Shown here one piece after another: positions 25,084-33,155 of a stretch of 55,423 bases of DNA. The notes below the pieces were generated by a model, which was not told the DNA's origin, ran no database searches, and was given only the letters and a program-made list of their open reading frames with translations. The position numbers and the translations under genes were made by a program. This stretch comes from an uncultured Ruminococcus sp. (GTDB lineage Bacteria; Bacillota; Clostridia; Lachnospirales; Lachnospiraceae). How positions within the stretch are numbered: the stretch's first letter is position 1; each line of letters starts with the position of its first letter. The stretch covers positions 1-55,423 of the forward strand of contig CAMMBV010000021.1 in NCBI GenBank assembly GCA_946494335.1. Reading direction: 5' to 3'.

Positions 25084-25123
25084 TTTACAAAGCCAGAGAA
25101 TTTATGATAGTATTTAGATACTA
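25084..25123 (+). promoter_or_regulatory. Candidate promoter and palindrome before the HipA-like pair
   Basis: TTTACA (25084-25089) lies 18 bases from TAGTAT (25108-25113). That -10 is the left arm of the palindrome TAGTAT-TTAG-ATACTA (25108-25123), a likely operator for autoregulation. Confidence 0.45.
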
Positions 25124-25153
25124 AAACGGAGAAAAATATAAGAGGTGTAGCAG

Positions 25154-25504
25154 ATGTTGATTTCTTTAAGTTCAGGTAATTACGATATTATTGCCGGCGG
25201 TCAGGTCTTTCTGTTTGCAAAAGACAAAGATTTCAAAATTGATATACAAGGAGATGAAGGGGCTGTTTTTTCGATTGTATTGAATTTTACTGAAAATGAA
25301 TCCGGAAAACAGGATATACAGGCAGAAACTAATGGGAATAAAATTATGGTGACATGCCTTAATTTTAAGAGTACAGGTACCGGATTGAAAGAACCTGTTA
25401 AGCTGGCAAAGGTTGATGGCAGGGATCTGTATTTTGTTTTTTGGTCTTATCTGGAAGGTGAAGGATCAAGAAGCGTAAAATATACATTTTTTGCTGAAAA
25501 ATGA
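25154..25504 (+). CDS. Small beta-rich protein (DUF6864-like) paired with a HipA-like kinase
   Basis: This 116-residue soluble protein is made of alternating hydrophobic strands. FSIVLNFTENESGKQ, NFKSTGTGLKEPVKLA, GRDLYFVFWSYLEG and SRSVKYTFFAEK fit what I recall of DUF6864 domains, with a terminal (R/K)xxxYTF strand. It starts the two-gene unit and ends 22 bases before the kinase gene. In toxin-antitoxin-like pairs the small first gene often encodes the antidote. It has no helix-turn-helix, so it would not be a HipB-type repressor. The family call is moderate and the function unknown. Confidence 0.55.
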   Translation: MLISLSSGNYDIIAGGQVFLFAKDKDFKIDIQGDEGAVFSIVLNFTENESGKQDIQAETNGNKIMVTCLNFKSTGTGLKEPVKLAKVDGRDLYFVFWSYLEGEGSRSVKYTFFAEK

Positions 25505-25526
25505 TGGAAAAAAGGGGTGAACGAAT

Positions 25527-26693
25527 ATGAATCAACTGAATACGGATTTTAGATTTGAACTAGACTCTAACACTTCTTCAGATAAAAGAACTGGTGCAGC
25601 ATATCAAATTATGCATATGGAAAAAATTGTGGCAGAAATATCTGATACCGGGGATGCAAAGATTATTAATGAACAGTTCATGCCATATGATCTGTATTTG
25701 GATGAGGAAGAAACGGACTTCAACATAGATACAAGACTGAACAATCTGGATAATTTCTATCATTGGTGTGCTTCACGTGTTTTGTCACTAGACAGGAAAT
25801 ATGCAAAAGAGATTTTAAACAGCATAGGAGCCGCACAGGCAGTAACGGACAGGGATCGCGCAGACATCTCGTTATCTTACCACTGTGTTTCTCTTACCGA
25901 TGTATTCTGGGTAAGAAGAAAGGGAGAAAGTGTAACTTTTCAGCAATTGAATCTGTATGACAATTCGCTGAATGAAGCGGTGGTAGAGATTTCATTGAGA
26001 GGCCGGCAGATGACAGTGACCAATCAGGAGCTTGCCCCGGATCTGTCGACAAAAGGATGCTTTCCGAAAGCGTGGATCCGAGAAGAAGAAGGTTTCCATC
26101 TGTTGAAAGACGGGGATGAAGACGCAGTCAGAAAAGAACTGCTTGCAAGCAGGATCTGTCAGTGCTTTGATATACGACAGGTCAGATATGAGGAGTACAG
26201 TTTTAAAGGGGAGCGTGTGACCAGGAGCAGTCTGGTCACATCGAAAAGATATTCAATGGTTTCCAAAATGGCTTTTGATGTCTACGCATGTAATCATGAT
26301 CTGGATACAATTGAAGTATGTAAGGCTCTTGATCCGGAAACTTATTATGGAATGAATATGCTGGATTATCTTACGGGAAATACAGACCGGCATCCGGAAA
26401 ATTGGGGATTTCTTGTTGATAACGATACCAATAGATATATATGTCTGTATCCGGTTATGGATTTCAATCAGTGTTTTTTGTCATATGATGATCTTGAGGG
26501 TGCAAATTGTCAGACTGTCCTGCCGGAAAGGATGACACAGCGAGAAGCAGCAGTTGATGCCGTCAGGAAGATCGGACTGAGGCAGGTGAGGGAAATGGAT
26601 ATGAGCATATTTGGCGGCATGAAAAAAGAGGCGCAGATGTTCTGTAAAAGGCTGGCGGAACTCAGACGTCAGCAATTTCCTGAACTTAAATGA
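25527..26693 (+). CDS. HipA-like Ser/Thr kinase
   Basis: In this 388-residue protein the kinase C-lobe is recognisable: N285-T-D287-R-H289-P-E-N292 (NTDRHPENWG) matches the HipA/PI-kinase-like catalytic loop with its Asp, and D312 in VMDFNQCF is the metal-binding Asp. The N-terminal half (about 1-150) has no HipA N1 domain I recognise, so this is a divergent member and not canonical HipA (about 440 residues). HipA kinases arrest growth by phosphorylating tRNA synthetases; the substrate here is unknown. GGGGTGAACGAAT precedes the ATG. It forms a two-gene unit with the upstream small gene and is isolated by terminators on both sides. Confidence 0.75.
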   Translation: MNQLNTDFRFELDSNTSSDKRTGAAYQIMHMEKIVAEISDTGDAKIINEQFMPYDLYLDEEETDFNIDTRLNNLDNFYHWCASRVLSLDRKYAKEILNSIGAAQAVTDRDRADISLSYHCVSLTDVFWVRRKGESVTFQQLNLYDNSLNEAVVEISLRGRQMTVTNQELAPDLSTKGCFPKAWIREEEGFHLLKDGDEDAVRKELLASRICQCFDIRQVRYEEYSFKGERVTRSSLVTSKRYSMVSKMAFDVYACNHDLDTIEVCKALDPETYYGMNMLDYLTGNTDRHPENWGFLVDNDTNRYICLYPVMDFNQCFLSYDDLEGANCQTVLPERMTQREAAVDAVRKIGLRQVREMDMSIFGGMKKEAQMFCKRLAELRRQQFPELK

Positions 26694-26696
26694 TCT

Positions 26697-26764
26697 GTAA
26701 AACCCTTGAAAAAGATCACAGGGTATTGAACACAATGTCCATATTCAGTTTTTCAAGGGTTTAC
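26697..26764. terminator. Long inverted repeat, bidirectional terminator
   Basis: The arm ending AAACCCTTGAAAAA (26697-26713) pairs over 16 bases with TTTTTCAAGGGTTTAC (26749-26764), around a 35-base loop. The A and T tracts lie in the stem. It ends the HipA-like unit. Confidence 0.65.
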
Positions 26765-26798
26765 ATTTTGACAATTCTGTCTATTATATTTCTCCTTA

Positions 26799-26828
26799 TT
26801 GATTTTGAACAGTCGCTTATACTATAAT
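26799..26828 (+). promoter_or_regulatory. Promoter of the transporter operon
   Basis: TTGATT (26799-26804) and TATAAT (26823-26828) with an 18-base spacer. Transcription starts about 135 bases before the transporter ATG. Confidence 0.7.
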
Positions 26829-26840
26829 CCAGTTATGGAG

Positions 26841-26917
26841 TGTGTGTTTTACACACATTTGCAGAGGGGAAACGGCGTATATTTTAAGCAGAATGCTTAA
26901 TTGAGCAGTATATGCCG
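26841..26917 (+). promoter_or_regulatory. Structured 5' leader of the transporter operon
   Basis: TGTGTGT-TTT-ACACACA (26841-26857) is a perfect palindrome just after the start site. CGGCGTATA (26873-26881) pairs with TATATGCCG (26909-26917), enclosing an AAGCA/TGCTT inner stem. The first could be a regulator site for the PucR protein of the operon; the second is an RNA hairpin. Confidence 0.5.
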
Positions 26918-26973
26918 TGTTCTGTCTGTATAAACACTATGTCCATATGGACAAGAGAAGGAGGAAGTTAAGT

Positions 26974-28368
26974 ATGAGTGAAAAAAGCAACAAAAAAGGA
27001 CTCAGTAAGGCTCTGAAGATCTTCTACGGCGTTGGAGACTGCGGCTTTACCCTGATGTCCAACATTGAAAGTTACTATTTCAATTTCTTTTTGACGAACC
27101 TTGCTCAGTTCAGTCTTCCAATGGTAACTTTAATCACCACAGTGGCAAGTACTGTAGACGCGGTACTTTCCTGGATGTACGGTGCTATCCTGAACAGTAT
27201 CAAACCGCTGAAATGGGGGCGTTATCGTTCCTGGCTGGTTGTGATTCCATGGCTGGTACCGTTTTTATATGCGTTCCAGTTTGTTAAAATAGGAGATGGC
27301 TGGCTGTCGGCAATTATTATCATCATTGCGGCAATCTCCAGTCATGTGGCATGGAATTTTGCTTATGTGGCAAATGTATCCATGATTTCCGTTGCAGGAA
27401 GAACACCGGAGGAACGTTCTCAGCTTTCTGCTACCAGAGCAGCATGGGCAAACTTTTCAAAGGTTATCTTTTCCTATGTAGGACCCGGTCTGGCTGCAGT
27501 TATGGCAGGCTTTATCGGTGAAATAAACCAGTATGGTGCGGCTGCATTCGTACTCGGTGTTATTATGGCAGTTCTTTATTATGCTCATTTCCGTATGTTT
27601 GACGGATATGAAGAGGTACAGGTAGCGGATAAATCCGCTCAGCAGAAAGCGCCTGCAAAGGATAAAACAGGCGGAATGGACCTGATCCGGGCGCTGCTTC
27701 AGAACCCGCCTCTGATCGCGCTTCTGATTGCCGATCTGGCGAAATTTATGTTCAACTTCGTACTGATGGGTGTTGCTACTTATTACTTTACATATATTGC
27801 TAACAGCGCGGGAATGCTGTCCACTTATATGTTGGTAACCAACATCTTCTGTGTTATCGGTGCGTACCTGAGTAAAACATTAAGCAACAAGTTTACAACC
27901 AGAACCACCACAATCGGTGTAATGGCGATTCAGGCAATCCTTCTGATTGTATCTTATTTCTTCTATAACAATGTCACTGTCGTTATTATACTGATGAGTA
28001 TTGCCATGTTCGGATACGGCATTACATACGCATGTACACCGGCTCTTTATGGTGATACCATTGTTTACAGTGAGTGGAAGACAGGAAAGAATGCGGCAGG
28101 ATGGATCAGCGGTCTGCAGAATGTTCCGCTGAAAGTTTCCATTATGACCCGTGGTGTCATCATCTCCGCATGTCTTGCAATGGGACAGTTCAGTTCTGAC
28201 ATTGATCCGGCAGCTGCCTCTGAACAGCTGAAAAATGCGATCAGTATTGGATTTATGGTAATTCCTGCCATCGCTTTGATCATTGCCGTTATCGCTCTGA
28301 TCTTCGGATTCAGACTGACGAAAGACAAAGTAAACCAGTATGCGGCTGAAATCGCATCCCGTTCATAA
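26974..28368 (+). CDS. GPH-family MFS sugar:cation symporter
   Basis: This 464-residue membrane protein has about twelve hydrophobic helices. It opens with the glycoside-pentoside-hexuronide family N-terminus (LKIFYGVGDCGFTLMSNIES) and carries RSWLVVIPW, RSQLSATRAAWAN and, in the second half, ALYGDTIVYSEWKTG. Members import glycosides or organic anions with Na+ or H+. I choose ATG 26974 because GGAGGAAG lies 9 bases before it; the longer frame from 26917 overlaps the leader hairpin. It heads an operon with a PucR regulator and two URO-D-like proteins, so the substrate may be a methoxylated or glycosylated plant compound. That is inference. Confidence 0.88.
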   Translation: MSEKSNKKGLSKALKIFYGVGDCGFTLMSNIESYYFNFFLTNLAQFSLPMVTLITTVASTVDAVLSWMYGAILNSIKPLKWGRYRSWLVVIPWLVPFLYAFQFVKIGDGWLSAIIIIIAAISSHVAWNFAYVANVSMISVAGRTPEERSQLSATRAAWANFSKVIFSYVGPGLAAVMAGFIGEINQYGAAAFVLGVIMAVLYYAHFRMFDGYEEVQVADKSAQQKAPAKDKTGGMDLIRALLQNPPLIALLIADLAKFMFNFVLMGVATYYFTYIANSAGMLSTYMLVTNIFCVIGAYLSKTLSNKFTTRTTTIGVMAIQAILLIVSYFFYNNVTVVIILMSIAMFGYGITYACTPALYGDTIVYSEWKTGKNAAGWISGLQNVPLKVSIMTRGVIISACLAMGQFSSDIDPAAASEQLKNAISIGFMVIPAIALIIAVIALIFGFRLTKDKVNQYAAEIASRS

Positions 28369-28398
28369 GCAAGAGAGAAAAGCAATTAATCAGCAGAA

Positions 28399-29958
28399 AT
28401 GGATGAGAACATCAGATTTTTGTTAAATCTGCAGATGATCGCAGATGAGATAGTGGAAAAAATGCCGGACGTACAGTTGTATACAGGAGAAGATACACAG
28501 CTTCTGGAAGGCATCTGTTTTTACCGTCCGGGGATGGAATTGTCTTCACGGTTTGCCTATGTTGTGAGGGCGGAAGAGATAGAAAAAATTCCGGTGCCGG
28601 AAAGTCACTGCTCCCTCATCCTGCTGGGTGATATGCCCAAAGCCTGGGATAATGGTTTCCATACCATTATCCAGGTACCGGGCGAAAAAGATCTGCTGGA
28701 AGTGACAAACCTGTGTCTGGAGGCATTTCATAAACACAATTCCTGGGCGGAGAAACTGCAGAATGTGGTTATGCATGAGGGCAGCGTGGATGAACTGTGC
28801 AGGATAAGCTATGAGTATTTTCAAAATCCTCTTTTCGTCCATGATCCTCAGCTGCGGGTGATTTCCTGTCCAATCTGGCGAGAAGGAATGATCTCCTGGG
28901 AAAAGGATGAGATGACGGGTCTGTGGATCACACCCCTGGAAGAGCTGAATGAGCTTAAGACGGACAATGAATATTTAAGTACGCTGACAACGAAGCATGC
29001 CCATATATTTTCGGCGGAATTAAGGGGCTACCGGGATATTTATGTCAATATCTGGGATGCCTTCGGCGGCTACGAAGGGCGGCTTGTTATCTGTGAAATT
29101 GAAAACCCCCTTAAACCCGGGCAGTTTGCTGCAGCGGAGTATCTGGCTGACCTGATCCGTCTGACGCTGGCCAGAAGGGGACATCTTGACAATACCTACA
29201 AACGGACTCTGTACAAAATGCTGACAGAGATGATCCAGGGAAAAGAGTTTTCAAATTCTGAGATTGAAAAACGGATTGCACAGTGCAAATGGCGGATAAA
29301 TGACCATTATATCTGCATTCGCATGGATGCAGAGGAAGGAGAAAGTCCCGGCTCATCTGCCAGCGTATGCAATTATGTAGAGGCCAGAGTAGACGGTAGC
29401 AAGGCTTTCTACCATGAAGACAAAATTTGCATTATTATCAATTTGTCTGTGAATGATCATTACACTTCGGATATTGCCAGCATTTTAAGAGACGGACTGT
29501 TTAAAGCCGGCTTCAGCAATGAATTCCACGATTTTACCCGTTTAAAACACTATTACCGCCAGGCGTCTACGGCCCTGGAATACTGCCGCAGACGGAATGA
29601 TACTATGTGGTATTACAGTTTTGACGATATTGCAATGGATTATATTGCTGATCTTTGCTGTACAGAGTTTGAAGCAGAGGATCTGTGTGCTTATAAACTG
29701 AAAAGACTTCAGGAGTACGATGAAGAAAATAAGACGGAATTGTTTAAAACTCTGTGCACGTATATTTTAAAGGAACGCAATACCGTGGCTACATCGGCGC
29801 AGCTTTATGTGGGCAGAAGCACGCTCTATTACCGGCTGCGCAAAATAAAAGAAATCACAGGTCTGGACGCGGACAGCGTTGCAGAGCCTGTACAGAATCT
29901 ATATTTGAAGCTTTCTATTTTTATTATGGAAAAACAGAAGGTAAAGAAAGGAGAGTGA
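28399..29958 (+). CDS. PucR/CdaR-type transcriptional regulator
   Basis: In this 519-residue protein the N-terminal 130 residues resemble a purine-catabolism-regulator-like ligand domain. A GAF-like middle and a GGDEF-fold-like region follow. The end carries the PucR C-terminal helix-turn-helix (HTH_30), RNTVATSAQLYVGRSTLYYR, then LRKIKEITGLD. Such regulators respond to a small substrate and activate neighbouring catabolic genes. No clear Shine-Dalgarno precedes the ATG, so translation may be weak. It lies 30 bases after the transporter gene and 4 bases before the first URO-D gene. Confidence 0.88.
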   Translation: MDENIRFLLNLQMIADEIVEKMPDVQLYTGEDTQLLEGICFYRPGMELSSRFAYVVRAEEIEKIPVPESHCSLILLGDMPKAWDNGFHTIIQVPGEKDLLEVTNLCLEAFHKHNSWAEKLQNVVMHEGSVDELCRISYEYFQNPLFVHDPQLRVISCPIWREGMISWEKDEMTGLWITPLEELNELKTDNEYLSTLTTKHAHIFSAELRGYRDIYVNIWDAFGGYEGRLVICEIENPLKPGQFAAAEYLADLIRLTLARRGHLDNTYKRTLYKMLTEMIQGKEFSNSEIEKRIAQCKWRINDHYICIRMDAEEGESPGSSASVCNYVEARVDGSKAFYHEDKICIIINLSVNDHYTSDIASILRDGLFKAGFSNEFHDFTRLKHYYRQASTALEYCRRRNDTMWYYSFDDIAMDYIADLCCTEFEAEDLCAYKLKRLQEYDEENKTELFKTLCTYILKERNTVATSAQLYVGRSTLYYRLRKIKEITGLDADSVAEPVQNLYLKLSIFIMEKQKVKKGE

Positions 29959-29962
29959 CAGT

Positions 29963-30970
29963 ATGCTGACTCCCAGGCAGAATCTGCTGGAGACGCTGAA
30001 AAAAGACGGAAAACCGGAATGCCTTTGCAATTCCTTTACCATGTTTCGCGGTATTCCGGGAGATCCATGTTTTAAACTGATCCGCGGCAACCGTGTCCGC
30101 GGGACAACATCCCATGATCAGTGGGGTACTCTTATTCTGTTTCCGGAAGATGCACCTGCGGCGGTGCCCAGTGTGACGCCGGAGAATCAGGTGATCAAGG
30201 ATGTTGCAGAGTGGAAAAAATATGTAAAGGTGCCCGATCTGATCGGCAAATGTTCCGATGGATGGGAGGATGCCCTGGAGGCAAAAAGTAAAATCGACCA
30301 GGATCAGTATCTGACTATGGTTGTAATGGGAACCGGTATCTTCGAGCAGCTGCATATGCTGATGACTTTTGAAGATACGCTGATGAATTTCCTTCTGGAA
30401 CCGGAAGCCATGCACGAACTGATCGATGTGATCTGCGAGTACCGTCTTACTTATATGAAGCTGGTAGTGGAGCATCTGCATCCCGACTGTATCATATCCC
30501 ACGATGACTGGGGAGCAAAAAACAGTCTTTTCATGTCGGCTGAAACATGGAGAGAATTTTTTAAAGAGCCTTATCGTAAGCTGTATGATTATCTTCATTC
30601 CCAGGGTGTGATCGTTATGCATCATGGAGACTCTTATATGGAGCCGATTGTGGAGGATATGGCGGAGATAGGCGTTGATATCTGGCAGGGCGTTCTTAAT
30701 ACCAACAACATTGCGGCCATCTCTGAGAAAGTGGGCGACCGGATGCTGCTGATGGGCGGCATCGACTCTGTAATCGACAGGGAAGACGCCACAGAAGAGG
30801 AGATCCGTAAGGAAACCAGACGTGCCTGCGAAGAGTACGGTCATCTGAAAGGTTTCTGGCCGGGAATCACTTATGGCGGCCCTGGAACCATTTATCCCCA
30901 TGTGGAAGAGATTGTAATTGACGAGATTAACAAATATAATATGGAACGCTTTGGCGTGGCGATCAGTTGA
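29963..30970 (+). CDS. URO-D family protein (methyltransferase-like), copy 1
   Basis: The 335-residue TIM-barrel protein belongs to the uroporphyrinogen decarboxylase superfamily (PF01208). Shared marks with copy 2 are IISHDDWGAK, VIVMHHGDSYMEPIVEDM, VDIWQGVLN and LLMGGIDS. True HemE motifs are absent and the locus has no haem genes. In anaerobes such paralogues serve as methyltransferases of corrinoid-dependent demethylation. The HxC...C zinc site of MtaA-type enzymes is not seen, so the chemistry is open. AAGGAGAG lies 6 bases before the ATG. Directly downstream of pucR and followed by a paralogue. Confidence 0.85.
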   Translation: MLTPRQNLLETLKKDGKPECLCNSFTMFRGIPGDPCFKLIRGNRVRGTTSHDQWGTLILFPEDAPAAVPSVTPENQVIKDVAEWKKYVKVPDLIGKCSDGWEDALEAKSKIDQDQYLTMVVMGTGIFEQLHMLMTFEDTLMNFLLEPEAMHELIDVICEYRLTYMKLVVEHLHPDCIISHDDWGAKNSLFMSAETWREFFKEPYRKLYDYLHSQGVIVMHHGDSYMEPIVEDMAEIGVDIWQGVLNTNNIAAISEKVGDRMLLMGGIDSVIDREDATEEEIRKETRRACEEYGHLKGFWPGITYGGPGTIYPHVEEIVIDEINKYNMERFGVAIS

Positions 30971-30985
30971 TTGGCAGATCAGAAA

Positions 30986-31019
30986 GATTTGCGAATTAAG
31001 GAGATTTGTGAATTAAGGA
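30986..31019 (+). repeat. 17-bp tandem duplication containing the ribosome site of copy 2
   Basis: GATTTGCGAATTAAGGA (30986-31002) is repeated with one change as GATTTGTGAATTAAGGA (31003-31019). The second copy provides the ribosome site for the TTG start at 31029; the first is a duplicate one period upstream. Confidence 0.75.
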
Positions 31020-31028
31020 GAGAGAAAA

Positions 31029-32027
31029 TTGACGGCGAAAGAAATATTACTGGAAACAATTAAAGTGGACGGTAAACCGTCCCGGCTGCTGAAACAGTTT
31101 GAAGGAACCGTATTTTATCCCCCCAATCCGGCTGGAAATTATATCAGAGGAAACCGCCATCGGGGAATGGATCCGCTGATGGACCGGTTTGGAACCATGA
31201 TCCTGTGGCCGGAAGATCAGCTGGCAGCAATGCCTCATGTAACAGAAGAGAACAAGGTTATCAGTGACGTTTGTGAGTGGAAAGAGCAGTTGAAAATGCC
31301 GGAGCTTCTGGAAAACTGTTCGGATCCGGAACTGTGGAAACCTTTTAAGGAAAAAGCAGATGAAATAAAAGCCAGCGGCAAGCTGTTTATGGCTTTTATG
31401 CCTACGGGTGTTTTTGAACGGCTTCATTTTCTGATGGGATTTGAGGATATGCTGGCTAACTTCCTGCTGGAGCCGGAGGCGATGATGGAGCTTACCAATG
31501 CCATCGGTGAGTATCGCTATCAGTATATGAAACTGATTGTGGATAACCTGGAACCGGATATCATGCTTTCCCACGACGACTGGGGGTCCAAGCATCAGCT
31601 GTTTATCAGTCCTGATACCTGGAGAGAATTCATCAAGCCCCAGTATGCGAAAACCTACGGCTATATGAAAGAAAAAGGCGTAATCGTAATGCATCATGCC
31701 GATTCTTTCATGGAACCGATTGTGGAAGACATGGTAGAGCTGGGAGTTGATATCTGGCAGGGCGTACTGCCGCAGAACGACATTCCCAAACTGCAGAAAC
31801 AGTTAAAGGGCCGTATGACTCTGATGGGCGGCATCGACGCTGCCATTGTGGATCAGGCTGATTCTACGGAAGAAACCATTCGGGCTGAAGTGAGAAGGGC
31901 ATGTGAAGAATATGCACCGGGCGGTCATTTTATTCCCTGTATCACTTACGGCGGTCCAGGCTGTCTGTATCCCCATGTAGATCCCGTCATTGACGATGAG
32001 ATTGACCGGTATAATCAGGGAAAATAA
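31029..32027 (+). CDS. URO-D family protein (methyltransferase-like), copy 2
   Basis: The 332-residue paralogue of the preceding gene is clearly similar along the whole length: MLSHDDWGSKHQLFISPDTW, VIVMHHADSFMEPIVEDM, VDIWQGVLPQ, LMGGIDA and ITYGGPGCLYPH. The start is TTG with GGAG 9 bases upstream; no ATG fits. Tandem divergent copies suggest a heteromeric enzyme or two steps of one pathway, for example transfer to and from a corrinoid protein, although no corrinoid-binding protein is encoded here. The operon ends at the hairpin 32044-32082. Confidence 0.85.
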   Translation: MTAKEILLETIKVDGKPSRLLKQFEGTVFYPPNPAGNYIRGNRHRGMDPLMDRFGTMILWPEDQLAAMPHVTEENKVISDVCEWKEQLKMPELLENCSDPELWKPFKEKADEIKASGKLFMAFMPTGVFERLHFLMGFEDMLANFLLEPEAMMELTNAIGEYRYQYMKLIVDNLEPDIMLSHDDWGSKHQLFISPDTWREFIKPQYAKTYGYMKEKGVIVMHHADSFMEPIVEDMVELGVDIWQGVLPQNDIPKLQKQLKGRMTLMGGIDAAIVDQADSTEETIRAEVRRACEEYAPGGHFIPCITYGGPGCLYPHVDPVIDDEIDRYNQGK

Positions 32028-32035
32028 CATAAATA

Positions 32036-32064
32036 TTGTAATGAAAACAGCGCGCCTGTATAAT
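32036..32064 (+). promoter_or_regulatory. Promoter of the hydroxyacid dehydrogenase gene, nested in a terminator
   Basis: TTGTAA (32036-32041) and TATAAT (32059-32064), 17 bases apart. The -10 lies in the loop of the terminator hairpin of the upstream operon. Confidence 0.65.
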
Positions 32065-32082
32065 ATATGGGAGCGCTGTTTT
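32044..32082 (+). terminator. Terminator of the URO-D operon
   Basis: AAAACAGCGC (32044-32053) pairs perfectly with GCGCTGTTTT (32073-32082), with a 19-base loop. The T-run is in the stem arm. Confidence 0.75.
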
Positions 32083-32107
32083 ATTAATGTGAAGATGAGG
32101 AATATTT

Positions 32108-33076
32108 ATGAAAAAGATAGTAATTCTGGATGGGTACACCATCAATCCCGGTGATCTTACCTGGGATATGTTTCGGGAACTTGGAGAATGCCGTGTGTAT
32201 GAGAGAACGGCAGCGGAAGAAGTGGTAAAGCGGTGCAGGGACGCACAGATTGTGCTGACCAGCAAGGCAGTGTTTTCCAAAGAGGTGATGGAAGCGCTGC
32301 CGAAGCTTTCTTATATCGGCGTGCTGGCCACCGGATACAATGTTGTGGATATTGAGACGGCCAGGGAAAGGAATATCACAGTGACCAATATTCCGGCTTA
32401 CAGCACAAATTCTGTGGCTCAGATGGTGTTTTCTCTTCTGTTTGAGCTGTGCAGTCATGTAAAAGAACACAGTGACGGTGTAAAACAGGGCAGATGGAGC
32501 GAATGCCGGGATTTTTGCTACTGGGATTATCCTGTAATTGAACTGGCAGGGAAGACTATGGGAATCATAGGATTTGGGAAAATAGGCCAGCAGACAGCCA
32601 GAATAGCCAATGCTCTTGGCATGAAAGTAATGGCGTGGAGCAGGAGCCGAAAAAAAGCAGAAGAGGGCATTGATTTTTCCTGGGCGGATTCCCTGGAAGA
32701 CCTTCTTGAAAAATCAGATGTAGTCAGCCTTCACTGTCCTCTTTTTAAAGAGACGGAATATATGATTAACAGGGAAACGCTAAAGATTATGAAATCCTCC
32801 GCTTTTCTGATCAACACGGCCCGGGGTCCGCTGATACGGGAAACGGATCTGGCGGACGCGTTAAATAACGGTGAAATCGGGGGAGCCGCTTTGGACGTGC
32901 TGGAAGAAGAGCCGCCGCGTAAAGATAATCCCCTCTTTTCAGCGAAAAACTGCGTCATTACTCCGCATATCGCATGGGCTTCCAGGGAGGCAAGAAGCAG
33001 ACTTATCGATATTGCTTTTCATAATTTGAAAGAATACCTGGCAGGCAGACCTGTTAACAGGGTGGATGGAGTATAA
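32108..33076 (+). CDS. NAD-dependent D-2-hydroxyacid dehydrogenase
   Basis: The 322-residue enzyme interconverts a 2-keto acid and a D-2-hydroxy acid, perhaps hydroxypyruvate/glycerate. The Rossmann motif GIIGFGKIGQQTA, the substrate-binding Arg in INTARGPLI, Glu in LEEEPP and the proton-relay His in TPHIAWAS are all present. Length fits the family (310-340). The N-terminal flanking domain contains GVLATGYNVVDIETARERNI, typical of the glycerate dehydrogenase subgroup. It has its own promoter and stands as a single gene between two units. Confidence 0.92.
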   Translation: MKKIVILDGYTINPGDLTWDMFRELGECRVYERTAAEEVVKRCRDAQIVLTSKAVFSKEVMEALPKLSYIGVLATGYNVVDIETARERNITVTNIPAYSTNSVAQMVFSLLFELCSHVKEHSDGVKQGRWSECRDFCYWDYPVIELAGKTMGIIGFGKIGQQTARIANALGMKVMAWSRSRKKAEEGIDFSWADSLEDLLEKSDVVSLHCPLFKETEYMINRETLKIMKSSAFLINTARGPLIRETDLADALNNGEIGGAALDVLEEEPPRKDNPLFSAKNCVITPHIAWASREARSRLIDIAFHNLKEYLAGRPVNRVDGV

Positions 33077-33155
33077 TATACAGATAAACTTGACGGAGAC
33101 CGTTAAATATTCTACAATAAACAGAGTAAATGTAAATTCTGTTTAAGGAGAAATT

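Noticed and set aside
29963-32027. URO-D proteins as haem biosynthesis HemE
   Set aside because: No HemE signature, tandem copies next to a transporter and PucR, and no other haem genes nearby.
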